Assembly (NCBI GenBank): GCA_020080175.1
Contig: JAGHQL010000058.1
Coordinates: 62,001-126,000, forward strand
Direction: 5' to 3'
From: Glutinoglossum americanum
Taxonomy: Eukaryota; Ascomycota; Geoglossomycetes; Geoglossales; Geoglossaceae
DNA: 64,000 nt
Shown here in pieces: positions 10,781 through 21,980 of the stretch. The notes beneath the pieces were generated by a model that did no database searches, had not been told where the DNA came from, and was given only the letters and a program-made list of their open reading frames with translations. Made by a program: the position numbers and the translations under genes. Position 1 is the stretch's first letter, and each line of letters opens with the position of its first letter.

Positions 10781-12083
10781 ATGGAGCCCACGTCCGCAGA
10801 ACCCCCTCCTGACCTGGGAACGCTCAGTGTAAATGCACCGCCGAGCCCAGAGCAAGCCTCTGTAACCGCAGAGCCAGTGGTTATCCCTCCTCACCGCTCC
10901 CACGACCCCCGCGATAATCTTAAACGCAGCAACCCCTTCCAGTTCGGTTCGCGATACCTCCTTGAAGATGACGACGTTTTTGAATTCAACGCCTGGGACC
11001 ATGTAGAGACCGACGCGACGTACCAAGAATACGCAGAAGTGCAGTACGCGAAACAGCGAGAACACCCAGTTGCTGAATTTGACAAGAGTGAAGATATCCT
11101 CGTTTCGCATGCTCTCTAGAACCCATTCGTTAGTTGGACACACCACGCTGACCCTGTTTTCCGTTGCAGGACGTTTTAATTCCGACCCGGCAAAATGGTG
11201 GGATCTCTTCTATCGCAATAACACAACAAATTTCTTCAAGAATCGTAAATGGCTTCAGCAAGAATTCCCGATCCTCACCGCTGTCACACAAGCAGACTCA
11301 CCACCTACCACCATCCTCGAGGTCGGTGCTGGCGCCGGCAACACCGCATTTCCTATCTTAGCGCATAACCAAAACCCCCATCTAAAAGTCCATGCCGTTG
11401 ACTTTTCCAAAAAGGCTGTCGAGCTCATCTGCGAAAGCGAACACTATCACCCGCAGTACATCCAGGCGGACGTCTGGGACGTAGCTGACCCCTCCTCTCT
11501 CCCGCCAGGGATAACTGAAGGTTCCGTAGATATAGTGCTCCTAATCTTCATATTCTCTGCATTATCACCAGACCAGTGGCAACAAGCGGTACGGAATATT
11601 TACCGTGTACTGAAACCTAGTGGGGAAGTGTGCCTGCGGGATTATGGGCGCGGGGATTTAGCGCAGGTGAGGTTTAAGAAAGGGAGGTGGATGGAGGATA
11701 ATTTTTATGTGAGAGGGGATGGGACGCGGGTGTATTTCTTTGAGAAGGATGAGTTGGCAGGGATTTGGCGGGGGAGTAGGTTGGGTACAGCAGCAGCGAC
11801 GCAGGCCGTAGATGAGGCTGGTGGGGCTGAAAGAGAGGTGTCTGATAAGGATGGTGACGTCAAACGTCGGGAGAGAAAGGATGAAGGGAATGAAAAAGAA
11901 GAGGTCTTTGAAATGGTTGACCTGGGCGTCGACCGAAGACTACTGGTAAACAGACAGAGGAAACTGAAGATGTATCGATGTTGGCTACAGGGACGATTCC
12001 GAAAAAGAGCGCCTACCTGTCAGCCTCAGCCAGCTATGGTCGAAGAGCCGATACCACCAGCTTCAGGAGAGATTAAACCATAG
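10781..12083 (+). CDS. tRNA (3-methylcytidine) methyltransferase, METTL2/Trm140 family
   Basis: This SAM-dependent enzyme of the Trm140/METTL2 family methylates C32 of the anticodon loop of certain Thr and Ser tRNAs. Exons: 10781-11087 and 11170-12083, giving 406 residues. Family blocks: NPFQFGSRYL, FEFNAWDHVE, KWWDLFYRNNTTNFFKNRKWL, the SAM motif ILEVGAGAGN (about 151-160), VHAVDFSKKAVELI, and YRVLKPSGEVCLRDYGRGDLAQ. The end keeps DRRLLVNRQRKLKMYRCWLQGRFRK. An acidic/basic low-complexity insert (GAEREVSDKDGDVKRRERK) sits before it. Budding yeast Trm140 is fused to an actin-binding part through frameshifting; this one is the plain single-domain form. Confidence 0.92.
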
Positions 12084-12282
12084 TATAATTGATCATTCAG
12101 TTGCATCGCCTATTCGCTACGCTAGAGTCATAAAGCTCATCAACCAGGAAAATTGTCAAGATGGCACCCCTATCCATGTGGCACGAAGGAATGACGTATG
12201 TAGGTGCGACAACAGATGGAGTTTAGGCGTGTAGTTAGCAGACAAGGATAGACTAGGAGGACATATACCACCACCAGAGATC

Positions 12283-15200
12283 TCACAATTCCTTCGATTT
12301 ATCATCCTCAGAGCCATCGCCATCACGCGAATACGCCTCTTCATCTGATGCAAACTCTGACTCCTCTGGTTCATCCTCAACATCTGTCTCTTCGTCGCCA
12401 TCTTTTGGTTTAAGGCCATAGTCGTCGTGAAAGAACTTTAGAGGCTTAACTTGGACATCAAAACCTGCGTCCTCAAACCCATCACAGATCTCCTACATGG
12501 AAGAAATTCAAATCGTATCAGCTGAGCAGCTTACATCTTACTTCCCCAGTGGAATGTGAAGGGTGTGGAAGTGGAACTCACCTCTAGCATGACTGGCGCA
12601 CACGTAACGACCAAGTTGGCAGTTTTCGGCTCGAAAACCGGTAGCACAACCTTTTTCAGCACCTCCTTAACGTCATCTACCCCAATATCTCTAACCCTCT
12701 TCAAAATCTCCGAGCTGTAGTTGGGAGATAGGTCACGGACCACTTGGTTAATAAAACTCATCTGCGCTGCACTATACATACTAACCTGTTCATCCGCAAA
12801 CGCGACGACAATGGAGCTCACGGCGCCCTCCAAGCCTAGTGAATCGAAAAGAGTGTCACCCGAGATATGGTCCTCAATGACTTTTTTGCTGGCAACAAAA
12901 GCCTTATGAGCGTCTGGCGAACGGTAGATGCGGAATTGCAAATGTCCAGCGTCAGTGTCGCGAGAAAAACCGGTACCGTAAGCAAGGCCTGTCCCACGGA
13001 CAGCACACCATAGAGGTCCTTCAACAGCATCAAGGTAGGCAGTAGCAACTAGAAGGGCGGGGAGCTCTGGGTGGTCGTAAGTATCAGGACCGCGGGCTGT
13101 CTGAATAGAAAATGAGGAGTCAATGGTAGGCATCTGGATAACGTAGGCTAGATTGCCTGGTTTTCTACCAGCATCGCTAAGACGAGAAGAGGGCCGGTCT
13201 ATCGGGCTAAGTGTCTTGTCGGTCTTGTGGTCATCAACTAGACTTTTCCATGTCGAGACAGGAGATGGGAGTTTCTCGATATCACCTATGACGAGAACCC
13301 GGATGTTTTCGGGGGTGCAGAGACATTTTCGGAGCTCATTGAGTTGCTCGATTACCGTTTCAGGCTCATCTTTGAGGAGCCGATTTATGCGTTTGAGATA
13401 AACCGCTTTAACAAGCGTATTGCGCGCCCGGTTAGTAGATTCAGGAGCGTAATTGATGATTGAGTCCACAGCCCAGAGCATCTTGTCATCATCAGTAAAC
13501 CTTCTAGGTGGGCCACTCTAGGGAGAATCTGTAGAGGTATAACATACGCTGTTGCCACTGCGTTTTTCATCCGGAATATCAGCGAGCATCTTTGTAACGG
13601 TTGCCTTCAATCTCTACTTCGAATTAGCTTCCATTGCCTTTAGAATGATGGCCTTGCTGCGAACATACCGTTTCATCGAACACACTTTCCCACAACGCTT
13701 CTTTAATCCAACGAACAGCAGCTTCATATTTATCTGGCTCAACCTCGAGCTTGACGCGTACAAGTTCCGGTAGGGATGGGTCGATACTATAGCTGACTGT
13801 GTCTTTCTCCAACTCGACTACGACCTCTTCGAACTCGATTCTCTTCCCTTCACGGATGATTGGGGTATTAAAGAAATTCGTGAGATATATAGAAAGTAAA
13901 GGCCTTTTCTCAACGGGAATCTTCTCGGTGCAAAGTACGATGTTAATATGGACGAAATTGGACGGTACGCTCTCAAAGTGGATGAATAATGGAAGGTCTG
14001 GCCCATCTTGATCTATAATTTTCTGAACTCTGTTGTCCAAAGGCCCCATTTTCTTGGCAAAACCAGACCGTGCTGTGATTGTTTTAATAAAATGGATGGA
14101 ATCGGTTCCAGGGATCTTGAACTGTTCTAGTAACGACCTGGGTACTTCGATATCGTTTGAGGCTTTTGCGTTCCGCAACCGCATTTCCAATTCTTTTAGG
14201 CCTTTCTCGCCGAGACGCTTCTTCTGACGTTCAACTCGAGCTTTTTCCTCCATCTTAAGCTTTTTAGATAGCTTCTTAGATGGGCGGCCTAAGATTGTGA
14301 CGTGTGCAGCATCAGATATCCATTCCCTGAGAAAATTAGTCCATTGCTGGTTGCCCCACTTCTCCAAGACGTCGTATTCCCTTAAAGATTCCAGGTCCCT
14401 TAAGGTCGACCCATCCCTCTTGCCAAACAAGTGGTCGGATATCACTGGGTCCGAGAAGAAGTAGCCAGAGGCCTCGGCCATAGATTTTGTCTGCCTCTTC
14501 TGCCTCCTTATGCAATCTAGTACGTAGGCCATGTCCAGCGGCTTTGACGCGGTCTCACTTAGGACCTCGAAGAACCTCTTTTCAACCTCAGCAAGTTGCC
14601 CAGTCGCTACGCCACTAATTGTGAAGCTGATGACGCTTTTCAAGCGCCAGTCGATATCATAATAGATGCCACTGGCCAGTTGCTCCCTCTCGACAAGCGT
14701 ATTTTCGAGAATCGAGATTGAGGAGCCGCACAGGTAAACCATGAGGACTCCAAGTGCGCTCGCTGCTCGAAGTTAGAATAGGATATTCAGCAGAGACACC
14801 TCTACCTACTTAGCAATGAATCGTTCCCATCTGGACCAAAAAAGCTAATCGATATTTCTCCCATTGACTCGTCATCCTCTGGAAACTCTACCGTTTCGAT
14901 TACAGACTCCTTAAGCGGAGGCGGCTGAGTTGATTCAATCCACGGGCGCTTCCAGGTGTCGCTGGGTTTCGGCAGGTCATCAAGGAATGGTGTTTCGAAT
15001 TTGTCTAGTACTTCGAGCAGGTTTCTATGATCTACCTCCCCTATGATAACAAGGCAGAGGTTTTTTGGGTGGTACATTTCCCGATGGAACTCTCGTATGC
15101 GGTCCGCAGTAAGCACCCGAAGTTGCTCTAGCATCCCACCAGTCTCGTAACGGAAGCCTATGCCTTCTGGGTAGAGCAGACGTCTAGCTTTGAGATCCAT

Positions 15201-15912
15201 GAGCTCTTCCGGGTTGTTTTGAACACCTTGCATTTCCGAGTATACCACTCTGAGAAAGCAGTCAGCTAATAGAAATGAAATAAAAAAAACACCGTATGAC
15301 AAACCCTGCATCGTGACCCGTGCCATCGATATGGTGAACTTCAGTGTAGCAGCCGGAATCAGTGAGCGTCGGGAAAAGGACATGCTCAAGATAGACAGGA
15401 AGCTGGGCCACTAGTCGTTAGTGAAGTAAAGGGTTGGGTGACATTGATTTCACGCACGATCTGCGCAAACCCCTCCCAGCCCGCAGTGTCGAGTGTGTAA
15501 GCCGTGTGGTCAGTAGCAGTCCAAGCGTTAGTCATAGAGTATGCTCGCGTTGCGATTCTGTCCAAAACCCCTTTATATTTGTAGTTCCTAGAACCCTACC
15601 GTAGCTTTAGCTTTCCGCATTACAACGTGTCATTACCCCTTACCATGAAAACAAGATGCTCAAGTGTATGAGCTAAGCCTAGTCAGCGTCCAGGCGTACG
15701 ACGCGTGGGCAGGACTACCCACGTGCGCCAGAGTCATCATGAATCTCTGTTGCCAATGCAAAAAAACCCCGAACTTTAGGGCCTTTTCGATCCACAACAA
15801 TTGCCCTCATTCCAGTCCTTTCAGATTCATACTGCGTGATGGTGCATGGCGAATAATCTGTCTCGAATTTCTGAAGCGTTCTGAAGAATGTCTTCTTTCT
15901 AATGTCTGGCAT
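12283..15912 (-). CDS. M16-family zinc metallopeptidase, Sdd3/YOL098C-like
   Basis: This is a large pitrilysin-type (M16) peptidase. Nine exons on the minus strand: 15912-15723, 15672-15644, 15595-15458, 15402-15305, 15249-14810, 14765-13669, 13613-13548, 13481-12582, 12492-12283, giving 1055 residues, close to the roughly 1040 of yeast YOL098C. The inverted zinc motif HxxEH is intact (HTLEH, about residues 65-69). It is split across the first intron and lies in a 29 nt exon. Flanking blocks fit: FALATEIHDDSGA, NAWTATDHTAYTLDTAGWEGF, VYSEMQGVQNN, then the second M16 half (INYAPESTNRARNTLVKA). The C-terminus is a highly acidic tail. No clear mitochondrial presequence is seen. Substrates of this branch are not known to me. 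Confidence 0.9.
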
Positions 15913-16809
15913 ATTGAAGATTGTATCCTTTATCCGTTGTATGTTAAATGCAAGGTCAATCTGAGTTGAATACTTTGTAATGTATCGTTCGCTAGAAGTA
16001 GGGTATTGGTGTTTGGTCAGTTGGGGCCTCGAAGCGGATCGGGGAGAAATATAAAGATATAAGCAAACATACGGCCATGGAGTTGTGGATCTTAGAACCA
16101 CCAGGGCAAACGGGAGTAAGAAGCCAAATACCAAAACCAGGGAATAACGCGGTACCTTCGAAGGAAGAAACATACAAGTGGATAGGCGAGAAGACGTCGA
16201 GCTTGAGCTCTTTTAAAGTTGCACAGTCGGAAGGATTGTGATACGGGGAGATGGGGCAGACTGGTTACACCGGCTTTGTTTGGCGGGCTTTGGATGGTGG
16301 GGCAAAGAGTGCTGTAGCTATCTATGGACGGAAGAGTCCCCTTCTATTTCTAAAGGCGTGTTCTGACGGCGCTGTTGCAGTGGGGATGAACTACAGGAAG
16401 AAACGGGATCTGAGTAAAGGGAATGGAAGTTTATCGATAGGGTTCTTGTCGTCGTGTTGCGTGGGATGGTGACCGGCCTGTTAAGGTGGTGATGTGCTAA
16501 GCCCAATCACTGGCCCCGCCCCGCTATGGCATAACCCAAAATCCCTACTTAGTACTAGAACTAAAGATCCAGAGACGGTGGTTTCGCTTCAACAATATAG
16601 GGCGATAGGACGTTCTCTTGGCTAATTCCCACATACGCTATTCCTGGTTTTTTACCCTGTTTGCTATGCTTGCGCCAGTCGCTAGTCGACTCTAATTGGG
16701 ACAGCTCCCGGACCGTCAACGTGGTCGCGAATTTGGGAGCTCGAGCTCCGCAACTTCCTTAACCACACCTCAAGTGATTCCCCGGATATGATAGTCCCTT
16801 GCTAGCTAG
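15913..16809. other. Divergent intergenic region
   Basis: About 900 bases lie between the divergent peptidase and ZW10 genes. Short open frames here (for example 16251-16472 plus) have no family features. I see no supported gene. Confidence 0.4.
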
Positions 16810-19512
16810 ATGAAGTCGCAAATACCAGGTGAGCAGCTTGGAGAAGCTGTGCTCAACTCCGTTCAATACGGGGTATATCCAGATTCCGAAGAGATTATAT
16901 CAGCGGATGTCCCGGCTTCAGCACTCCCAGTTGTTTTGGAAATCCTCGACAGGGCCCGAAATGATATTAAGGTATCTACCTGTCTAGTTTCTGGAACCAG
17001 GCAGATAGCTGATTTACCAATTCAAGAGCGACATTCGAGGCTTAAGCAGTGATGCTGCCCCAGATATCGACGACTGGATATCCCAGGCCTCCCAACTGCA
17101 TGTAGACATTGAGAAGTCGAAGGAGGTTGCGCATGGGATTCTCCAGCGTGCCGAAGGACAAAAGGAGTTGCAGGAGAAGCTTCAGGACGCCACCAGCAAA
17201 CTAGAACTCCTAAGAGGGGAGGTGCGGTTCAACGAAACATTGACGGAGACATTGGAGCAAATCTACACAATTCAGAAAAGCCTTGAACAGGTACAGGAAG
17301 ACGCTTTAGCTGATCGCTTAGCTGAAGCAATTGGAAAGCTTGACAAAGTAGACGGTGATATAACACGACTACAGTCGATCGAGAACGCGACTGCAGTAGG
17401 CTTGCTTCGAGATAGGGCTACCGACCTACGGCGGGCAATAGTTGAGAACGTTAGCGATTACTGGGATGCATTGATTGAGGCCGACCGATACGAGGGTCGC
17501 ATAACAATAAGAAATGAATTCCAGAGTCAGTATGGCAATCTTTGTTTTCAGTACGGTTGGTTAACATTTTCGCAGAATCCCCAGAATTCCCTCTGATAGA
17601 CGTACATGCTATCGTCGATGCCCTCACCAAACTCCAGCTGTTAGAGAAGACCATCGACGTGCTATACCAAAGTTTCGACGCTATAATTCTTAGCCCACGC
17701 CTGACTCTCGCCACAGACAGAACGATAGCAGCTATTTTAGTGAGCGGGGATGATATAAAAGTGTCGGGGCGGGACCCGGATATTGGTGTTCAGCACCTAT
17801 TCGAGGATTTCAACGTTATTATAGAATACCTAAGCACGCGACTTCCGCTATCTGTTTCTACCCCACTATCTCAGATTTTGGTACCAAGTCTGACCTCTCG
17901 ATTAATCTCGACATGGCTAGCTTCATCGGTACCACCTTCTCTAGAAGGTATGCAGGAATATCGAGAGATTCTAGCCCTGGCAGTTAAGCTAGAAGAGGAC
18001 ATCGAATCGATAGGATGGACAGCCAAAGGCGAACTGTTGGACTGGGTTGAGCGAGCTCCAAGAGTATGGCTTACGAGGCGAAGGGAAGCGTCTCTGGATA
18101 GCGTTCGAGGCATTCTATCCAGGGGATTTGGGAAGGTCAAGAGTGTTGAGAGAGTCGAAACCCAAACGGTGACGCGGAAAGAGCAACTTTTCAATAATGG
18201 TGGTGGGGATATTTGGAATGAAGACTGGTCGGACGAGGGAAATGAGGAGCCACAAGTCCAACACACGAAACCCCCAACTGAAGATGAGGAAGATGTTAGT
18301 GCATGGGGGCTTGACGTGGATATGGAGGTCGAAAGTGATCATCCAGAGGTTCCGAATCCGCCTATAATAGAAGATGATGATGACGATGTTGGAGAAGCAT
18401 GGGGCTGGGGCGATGATGGAGACGACGAGCCTCCACTGAGTCCGAGCGGAATAAAGGAAACCGGAGAGATTGGCAACGGAGCGGAGGCTAATACCGACCG
18501 AGAGGTTACATTGAAAGAAACGTACAATATCACTGCTATCCCGGAGTCCATACTTGAAATCATCACAAAAGTAGTTAATGACGCGGAGACGCTAACACTA
18601 CCTGCGTATGTGATATCCTCCTGAAAGGTGCTCAACATAAGCTAATGGAATTCAATTCTTAGCTCTAAATCCTCACCGATCTCCCCCGCGGCTACCGGTC
18701 TCTTCTCTCTACCAACGCTCATCTTGGCAATGTTCCGAGCATCTGCGCCTTTCTACTACTCCAAGGACTTCAGCGGCAGCATGTTTCTTTACAATGACAG
18801 CCTGTGGCTTGGAGAGCGGCTTCGTGAGCTTCCAGAAACACGAACTCAACGTACGACAGCTGTAAACCCCTGGATTGCAGGTAAATTAAATCTTGAGCCT
18901 GAAATCAAGCACCTCGAGGCGTTCGGAAAACGTGCCTACAGCAGGGAAATGGAATCGCAACGGACAATCTTAGTTGACTTCCTTGATGGTGCACAGGGCT
19001 TTGCAAACTGCTCCATCCAGCCATTCGCTAGAGAATGCGAGACAGCTATTAGCTCTTGTATTGACAGGATACGGGACATCTACGGTCACTGGGAGAATGT
19101 GCTTTCATATTCGGCCTTGTTGCAATCTATAGGATCACTGTTGTTCACAGTTACAAACAAGGTCATTGCGGATGTGGAGGATATGAGCGATATCCCAGAG
19201 GCGGAATCCCAACGACTAGCATCCTTCTGCAATCGGATCTCGACACTGGAGGATTTGTTTTTACCGCAGAAGGCAACAGAAAAATCCCTACCACTCACAC
19301 CGATCTACACACCGAACTGGCTCAAATTTCAGTACCTTGCGACTATTCTAGAGGGCTCACTCGCCGACATCAAATTTCTTTGGTCAGAAGGAGAATTGCG
19401 GCTTGAATTTGCAGCGCAAGAGGTTATAGATCTGATTGAGGCTCTCTTTGCTGATTCAGAGCATAGAAGGAAAGCCATCGCACAAATTCGGAGAGGCTCT
19501 GTGGGACGATAA
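16810..19512 (+). CDS. ZW10/Dsl1-type vesicle tethering protein
   Basis: This resembles ZW10, which in fungi acts as the Dsl1-complex subunit that tethers Golgi-derived COPI vesicles to the endoplasmic reticulum. Animal ZW10 also serves at kinetochores. Exons: 16810-16971, 17027-17525, 17576-18605, 18663-19512, giving 846 residues. The N-terminal third is helical and coiled (SKLELLRGEVRFNETLTETL). The middle has an acidic, Trp-containing stretch (DIWNEDWSDEGNEE and EAWGWGDDGDDE), reminiscent of the lasso of yeast Dsl1 that captures coatomer through Trp residues. After the last intron come LPTLILAMFRASAP and FLYNDSLWLGERL, typical of fungal ZW10 homologues. The second intron uses donor GTCAGT. 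The family call is strong; the coatomer-binding reading of the acidic Trp segment is inference. Confidence 0.85.
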
Positions 19513-20114
19513 GTCACGTGTTCAACTTCCTGTCAGGACAGGGTCAAGGCTTTTGGGCGTCTTTCCTGGCACAAGAAGAAAACAGAAATCCGTAATTCCA
19601 TCACTCGCGCTCACCTAGCTAGCGCCGCTTTAAAGGTTGAGCATGGGTGAGCTGGGGTGATGCTCACCCTGAGCTCACGCGAGCATACCAGTTCATCCTT
19701 TACATCCCGCGTCGGCACTCCAAACATAGCCCGATAGCGACAACGAAAAAGTTGATCCTGTAGACGTGGTCGAAGATCCTCAGAAACGACTTCGTGTCCC
19801 TGAGCCTTCTCTCGACTAGACCTAGGTCCCTCCCAATGATAGTGATCAGAACTGACACTTCCCTATTTTTAAAATTTGTGTCGAGCTTTATAGATTTTTG
19901 CAAGGTTGCGGCATATGGAGGTGATGAGATGTTCATTCATTGCTATATTTGTATTTTTTGTAAAAACGAAATACAGGGGCTGTCATGAACAAGAGGCTGC
20001 AGCGAGGAGTTCCCTCCTCAACAACAAATTCAAAGCAACACGAATGAGATCGTGTTTTGTATGACAGGACAGTAAGGGGTGGAGTGATATGTCTGACAGC
20101 TAGTTGCCATCGCC
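19513..20114. other. Island left flank
   Basis: No gene. It holds the left copy of the direct repeat (19574-19642) and a dense cluster of GTGAGC/GCTCAC words (about 19636-19684). Confidence 0.5.
19574..19642 (+). repeat. Left direct repeat of accessory island
   Basis: This shares two exact cores with the stretch at 24082-24146: ATCCGTAATTCCATCACT and CACCTAGCTAGCGCCGCTTT. Between and around them are a few substitutions and a short length difference. The orientation is the same. The two copies are 4.4 kb apart and enclose all the non-housekeeping genes of this region. Confidence 0.75.
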
Positions 20115-21296
20115 CTAATTGCCCTCATCGTTGCTGTCGTCTTCATCTGAAGAGGTTGCGATCTCGTCGTCCTCGCCGGTGCTAGATTCCGATTCCCCGG
20201 AGTTACGGTCGGCCGCCGTCCTTCCATACTCGTCCTCGCCGCGCTCATAACGGGCCTTGACCAGGTTGGCAAGATCAACCTCTGGGAGCTCGTTCGCGAT
20301 GCTGTCGTCAAATGTGGAGGGGATACTGAGAATCTTCGGTAGTCTTCGCCAATGGCGAACGAGATTCCAGTCCTCCTCAGATAAAAACTCCATGGTGATA
20401 GGATCGAGTTTTGTTACGTTCATACCACTGTTCGAAGGAATCTCTTTGAGATTCTTTCTCCTCCTCATCCTATTTTCGTTCGTGAGCCTAATCTCCTTCT
20501 TAACCAGGTTTACGAGCTCCTCCAGCGTGTAGTAGATATGTTCCGGGGGATCGGGCCCCAGTGCCGCGGTTGGGAAACGGTAGCGTCGCTTGTTGCGACG
20601 TGCTCTATATATCTGCATGTCGCGGGCGTAATGTCTCGCCGCCTCGGCGATGCCGGCCTTAGCTTTGAAAAGGACTTCGCGTTCTAGCTCAGTCTTCGTC
20701 TTCATCAGTTCGAAATCTACCTGCTTCGCGTGCTTGTCGTATGTGTCCACGAAACGAAACACATCCTGGTGGATGTTGGTTTCCCACCTCAATTTCACAA
20801 ATGACCCCTCTCTTCTATGGTACTTTGCACTGCGACCAGCACACTCCTCTTTAGGCGTGACGGAGTCCCTGTGGAACGCACCGGCGATGATCGAACGAGT
20901 ATGCGTCGGAGGCAACCACAATTCCGGATATGGTGGAAGAATATCTTCCCTCCACCCGTCAGAAAAGATGTCTTCATCGCTTATCGTGTTAAGCTCTGCT
21001 GCTGGCCGACGAGACATGACTCTATCAGCAGCTCTCCGATGGGTTTCGACTGAACCTGTTGCGGCTTGACGGGTCGCGGCCCCGCCGACTGATTGCTGTA
21101 TTGGCCTGCTCGGAGGTAGTTGACGAGATATGACTTTATCAGCAGCTCGCCGACGGGTTTCGACCGAACCGGTTGCGGTTTGACGGGTCACGGCCTCGTT
21201 GATTGATTGCTGTATTAGCCTGCTCGGAAAGGCGAGGGTTGGGTCAGTTAATGACTCCTGCGTAGCTTTGTACCCCGATCCTGTGTGCTGTGTCAT
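20115..21296 (-). CDS. Unrecognised protein with internal 38-residue duplication (island ORF2)
   Basis: This open frame of 393 residues starts at an ATG that overlaps the stop of the upstream ORF (ATGA). I do not recognise the family. Near the N-terminus a unit of about 38 residues is duplicated in tandem (IQQSINEAVTRQTATGSVET... then IQQSVGGAATRQAATGSVET...), each ending in RRAADKV or RRAADRV. The central part is charged and helical (KAGIAEAARHYARDMQIYRARR). The C-terminus is Ser/Asp/Glu-rich. There is no transmembrane segment, no catalytic motif I can name and no reverse transcriptase or integrase motif. It belongs to the repeat-flanked island rather than to the conserved neighbours. Confidence 0.55.
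   Translation of the reverse strand: MTQHTGSGYKATQESLTDPTLAFPSRLIQQSINEAVTRQTATGSVETRRRAADKVISRQLPPSRPIQQSVGGAATRQAATGSVETHRRAADRVMSRRPAAELNTISDEDIFSDGWREDILPPYPELWLPPTHTRSIIAGAFHRDSVTPKEECAGRSAKYHRREGSFVKLRWETNIHQDVFRFVDTYDKHAKQVDFELMKTKTELEREVLFKAKAGIAEAARHYARDMQIYRARRNKRRYRFPTAALGPDPPEHIYYTLEELVNLVKKEIRLTNENRMRRRKNLKEIPSNSGMNVTKLDPITMEFLSEEDWNLVRHWRRLPKILSIPSTFDDSIANELPEVDLANLVKARYERGEDEYGRTAADRNSGESESSTGEDDEIATSSDEDDSNDEGN
20975..21215 (-). repeat. Tandem intragenic duplication, two units
   Basis: There are two adjacent copies, each about 114-117 bases. They encode the duplicated RxIQQSxxxAxTRQxATGSVETxRRAADxVxSR units of the island ORF2. The DNA is still clearly similar between copies, which suggests a fairly recent duplication. 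Confidence 0.65.
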
Positions 21297-21676
21297 GATA
21301 GAAACCCGTTTATGGCGGTGAGCCGTTGGCTCATGTTTCCTGTTTCCGGATCTTGACTGTTTCGGTCGTGTTTCTTATTTAAAAGTAACGCATCATGAAA
21401 ATCCTTATAATTTTGGTCATTTATGTAAGCTAACTTGTGAGTTAGTGCTTGCTGCAGTGTCATGGAGCTATCGTCCATACCTTCAATCTCAGAACTACTA
21501 CTAGTTACGTCGCGAGATCCATCGCTCCTAGATCGTAGTGGGGGGGCGTTTTGGGCCGTTGCGCCGATCGTGAAGGGCGGCTGTTGTTGACTGGTGGTCG
21601 GTTCCTGACTCGATCGCCCCGTATTCAAATGAGCCCAGAGGGCCCTTAGGTGGTCGTCTTCGGAGTTCTGAGACAT
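21293..21676 (-). CDS. Unrecognised small protein (island ORF1)
   Basis: The ATG at 21676 (MSQNSEDDHLRALW) opens a frame of 127 residues ending in a TGA that overlaps the start of the next ORF. It is Ser/Gln/Thr-rich in the first half, with a helical end (LTHKLAYINDQNYKDFHDALLLNKK). I know no family. Either this and the following ORF are joined by splicing that I could not identify, or they form an overlapping pair, which is unusual for a fungal nuclear gene. The upstream region holds a minisatellite. Confidence 0.4.
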   Translation of the reverse strand: MSQNSEDDHLRALWAHLNTGRSSQEPTTSQQQPPFTIGATAQNAPPLRSRSDGSRDVTSSSSEIEGMDDSSMTLQQALTHKLAYINDQNYKDFHDALLLNKKHDRNSQDPETGNMSQRLTAINGFLS

Positions 21677-21732
21677 CGTCGAAGTGATGAAGTAACAATA
21701 AGGAAAAGTGTGATGTGACAGACGTGATAGAA

Positions 21733-21980
21733 GACGTTGGTGATATACTGAAGTAAGGGCAACAATCAGGAAAAACGTTGTGATGTACCGAAATGAAGGC
21801 AACGATCAACAAAAGCGTTGCGTGAGGTACGTGAGAGAAAAGCGTTGTGATGAGCTGAAATGAAGGCAACGATCAACAAAAGCGTTGTGATGAGCTGAAA
21901 TAAAGGCAACGATCAGTAAAAGCGTTACGTGAGGTACGTGATAGAAAAGCGTTGTAATGTACCGCAACGATCAGCAAAAA
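21733..21980 (+). repeat. Minisatellite, alternating ~40 bp and ~27 bp units
   Basis: The recurrent unit begins AAAAGCGTTGTGATG, continues with GCTGAAATGAAGGCAACGATCA, and repeats about six times with drift. The two units at 21839-21878 and 21879-21918 are nearly identical. Shorter units with GCGTGAGGTACGTGA alternate with them. The array lies just upstream of island ORF1, so it is probably in its promoter or leader. Confidence 0.8.

Noticed and set aside
13481-13555. Possible 30 nt intron or frameshift in the M16 peptidase gene
   Set aside because: A normal 66 nt intron with an ACTGAT branch-like site and an AAG acceptor restores the family sequence GNS|MLWAV, so no anomaly is needed.
20115-21676. 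Island ORF pair as a retroelement gag/pol pair
   Set aside because: No reverse transcriptase, protease, integrase or zinc-knuckle motif is present, and the direct repeats are far too short for long terminal repeats.
21733-21980. Repeat array as a CRISPR array
   Set aside because: Units are contiguous and diverged, without unique spacers of constant length, and the genome is fungal. It is a minisatellite.
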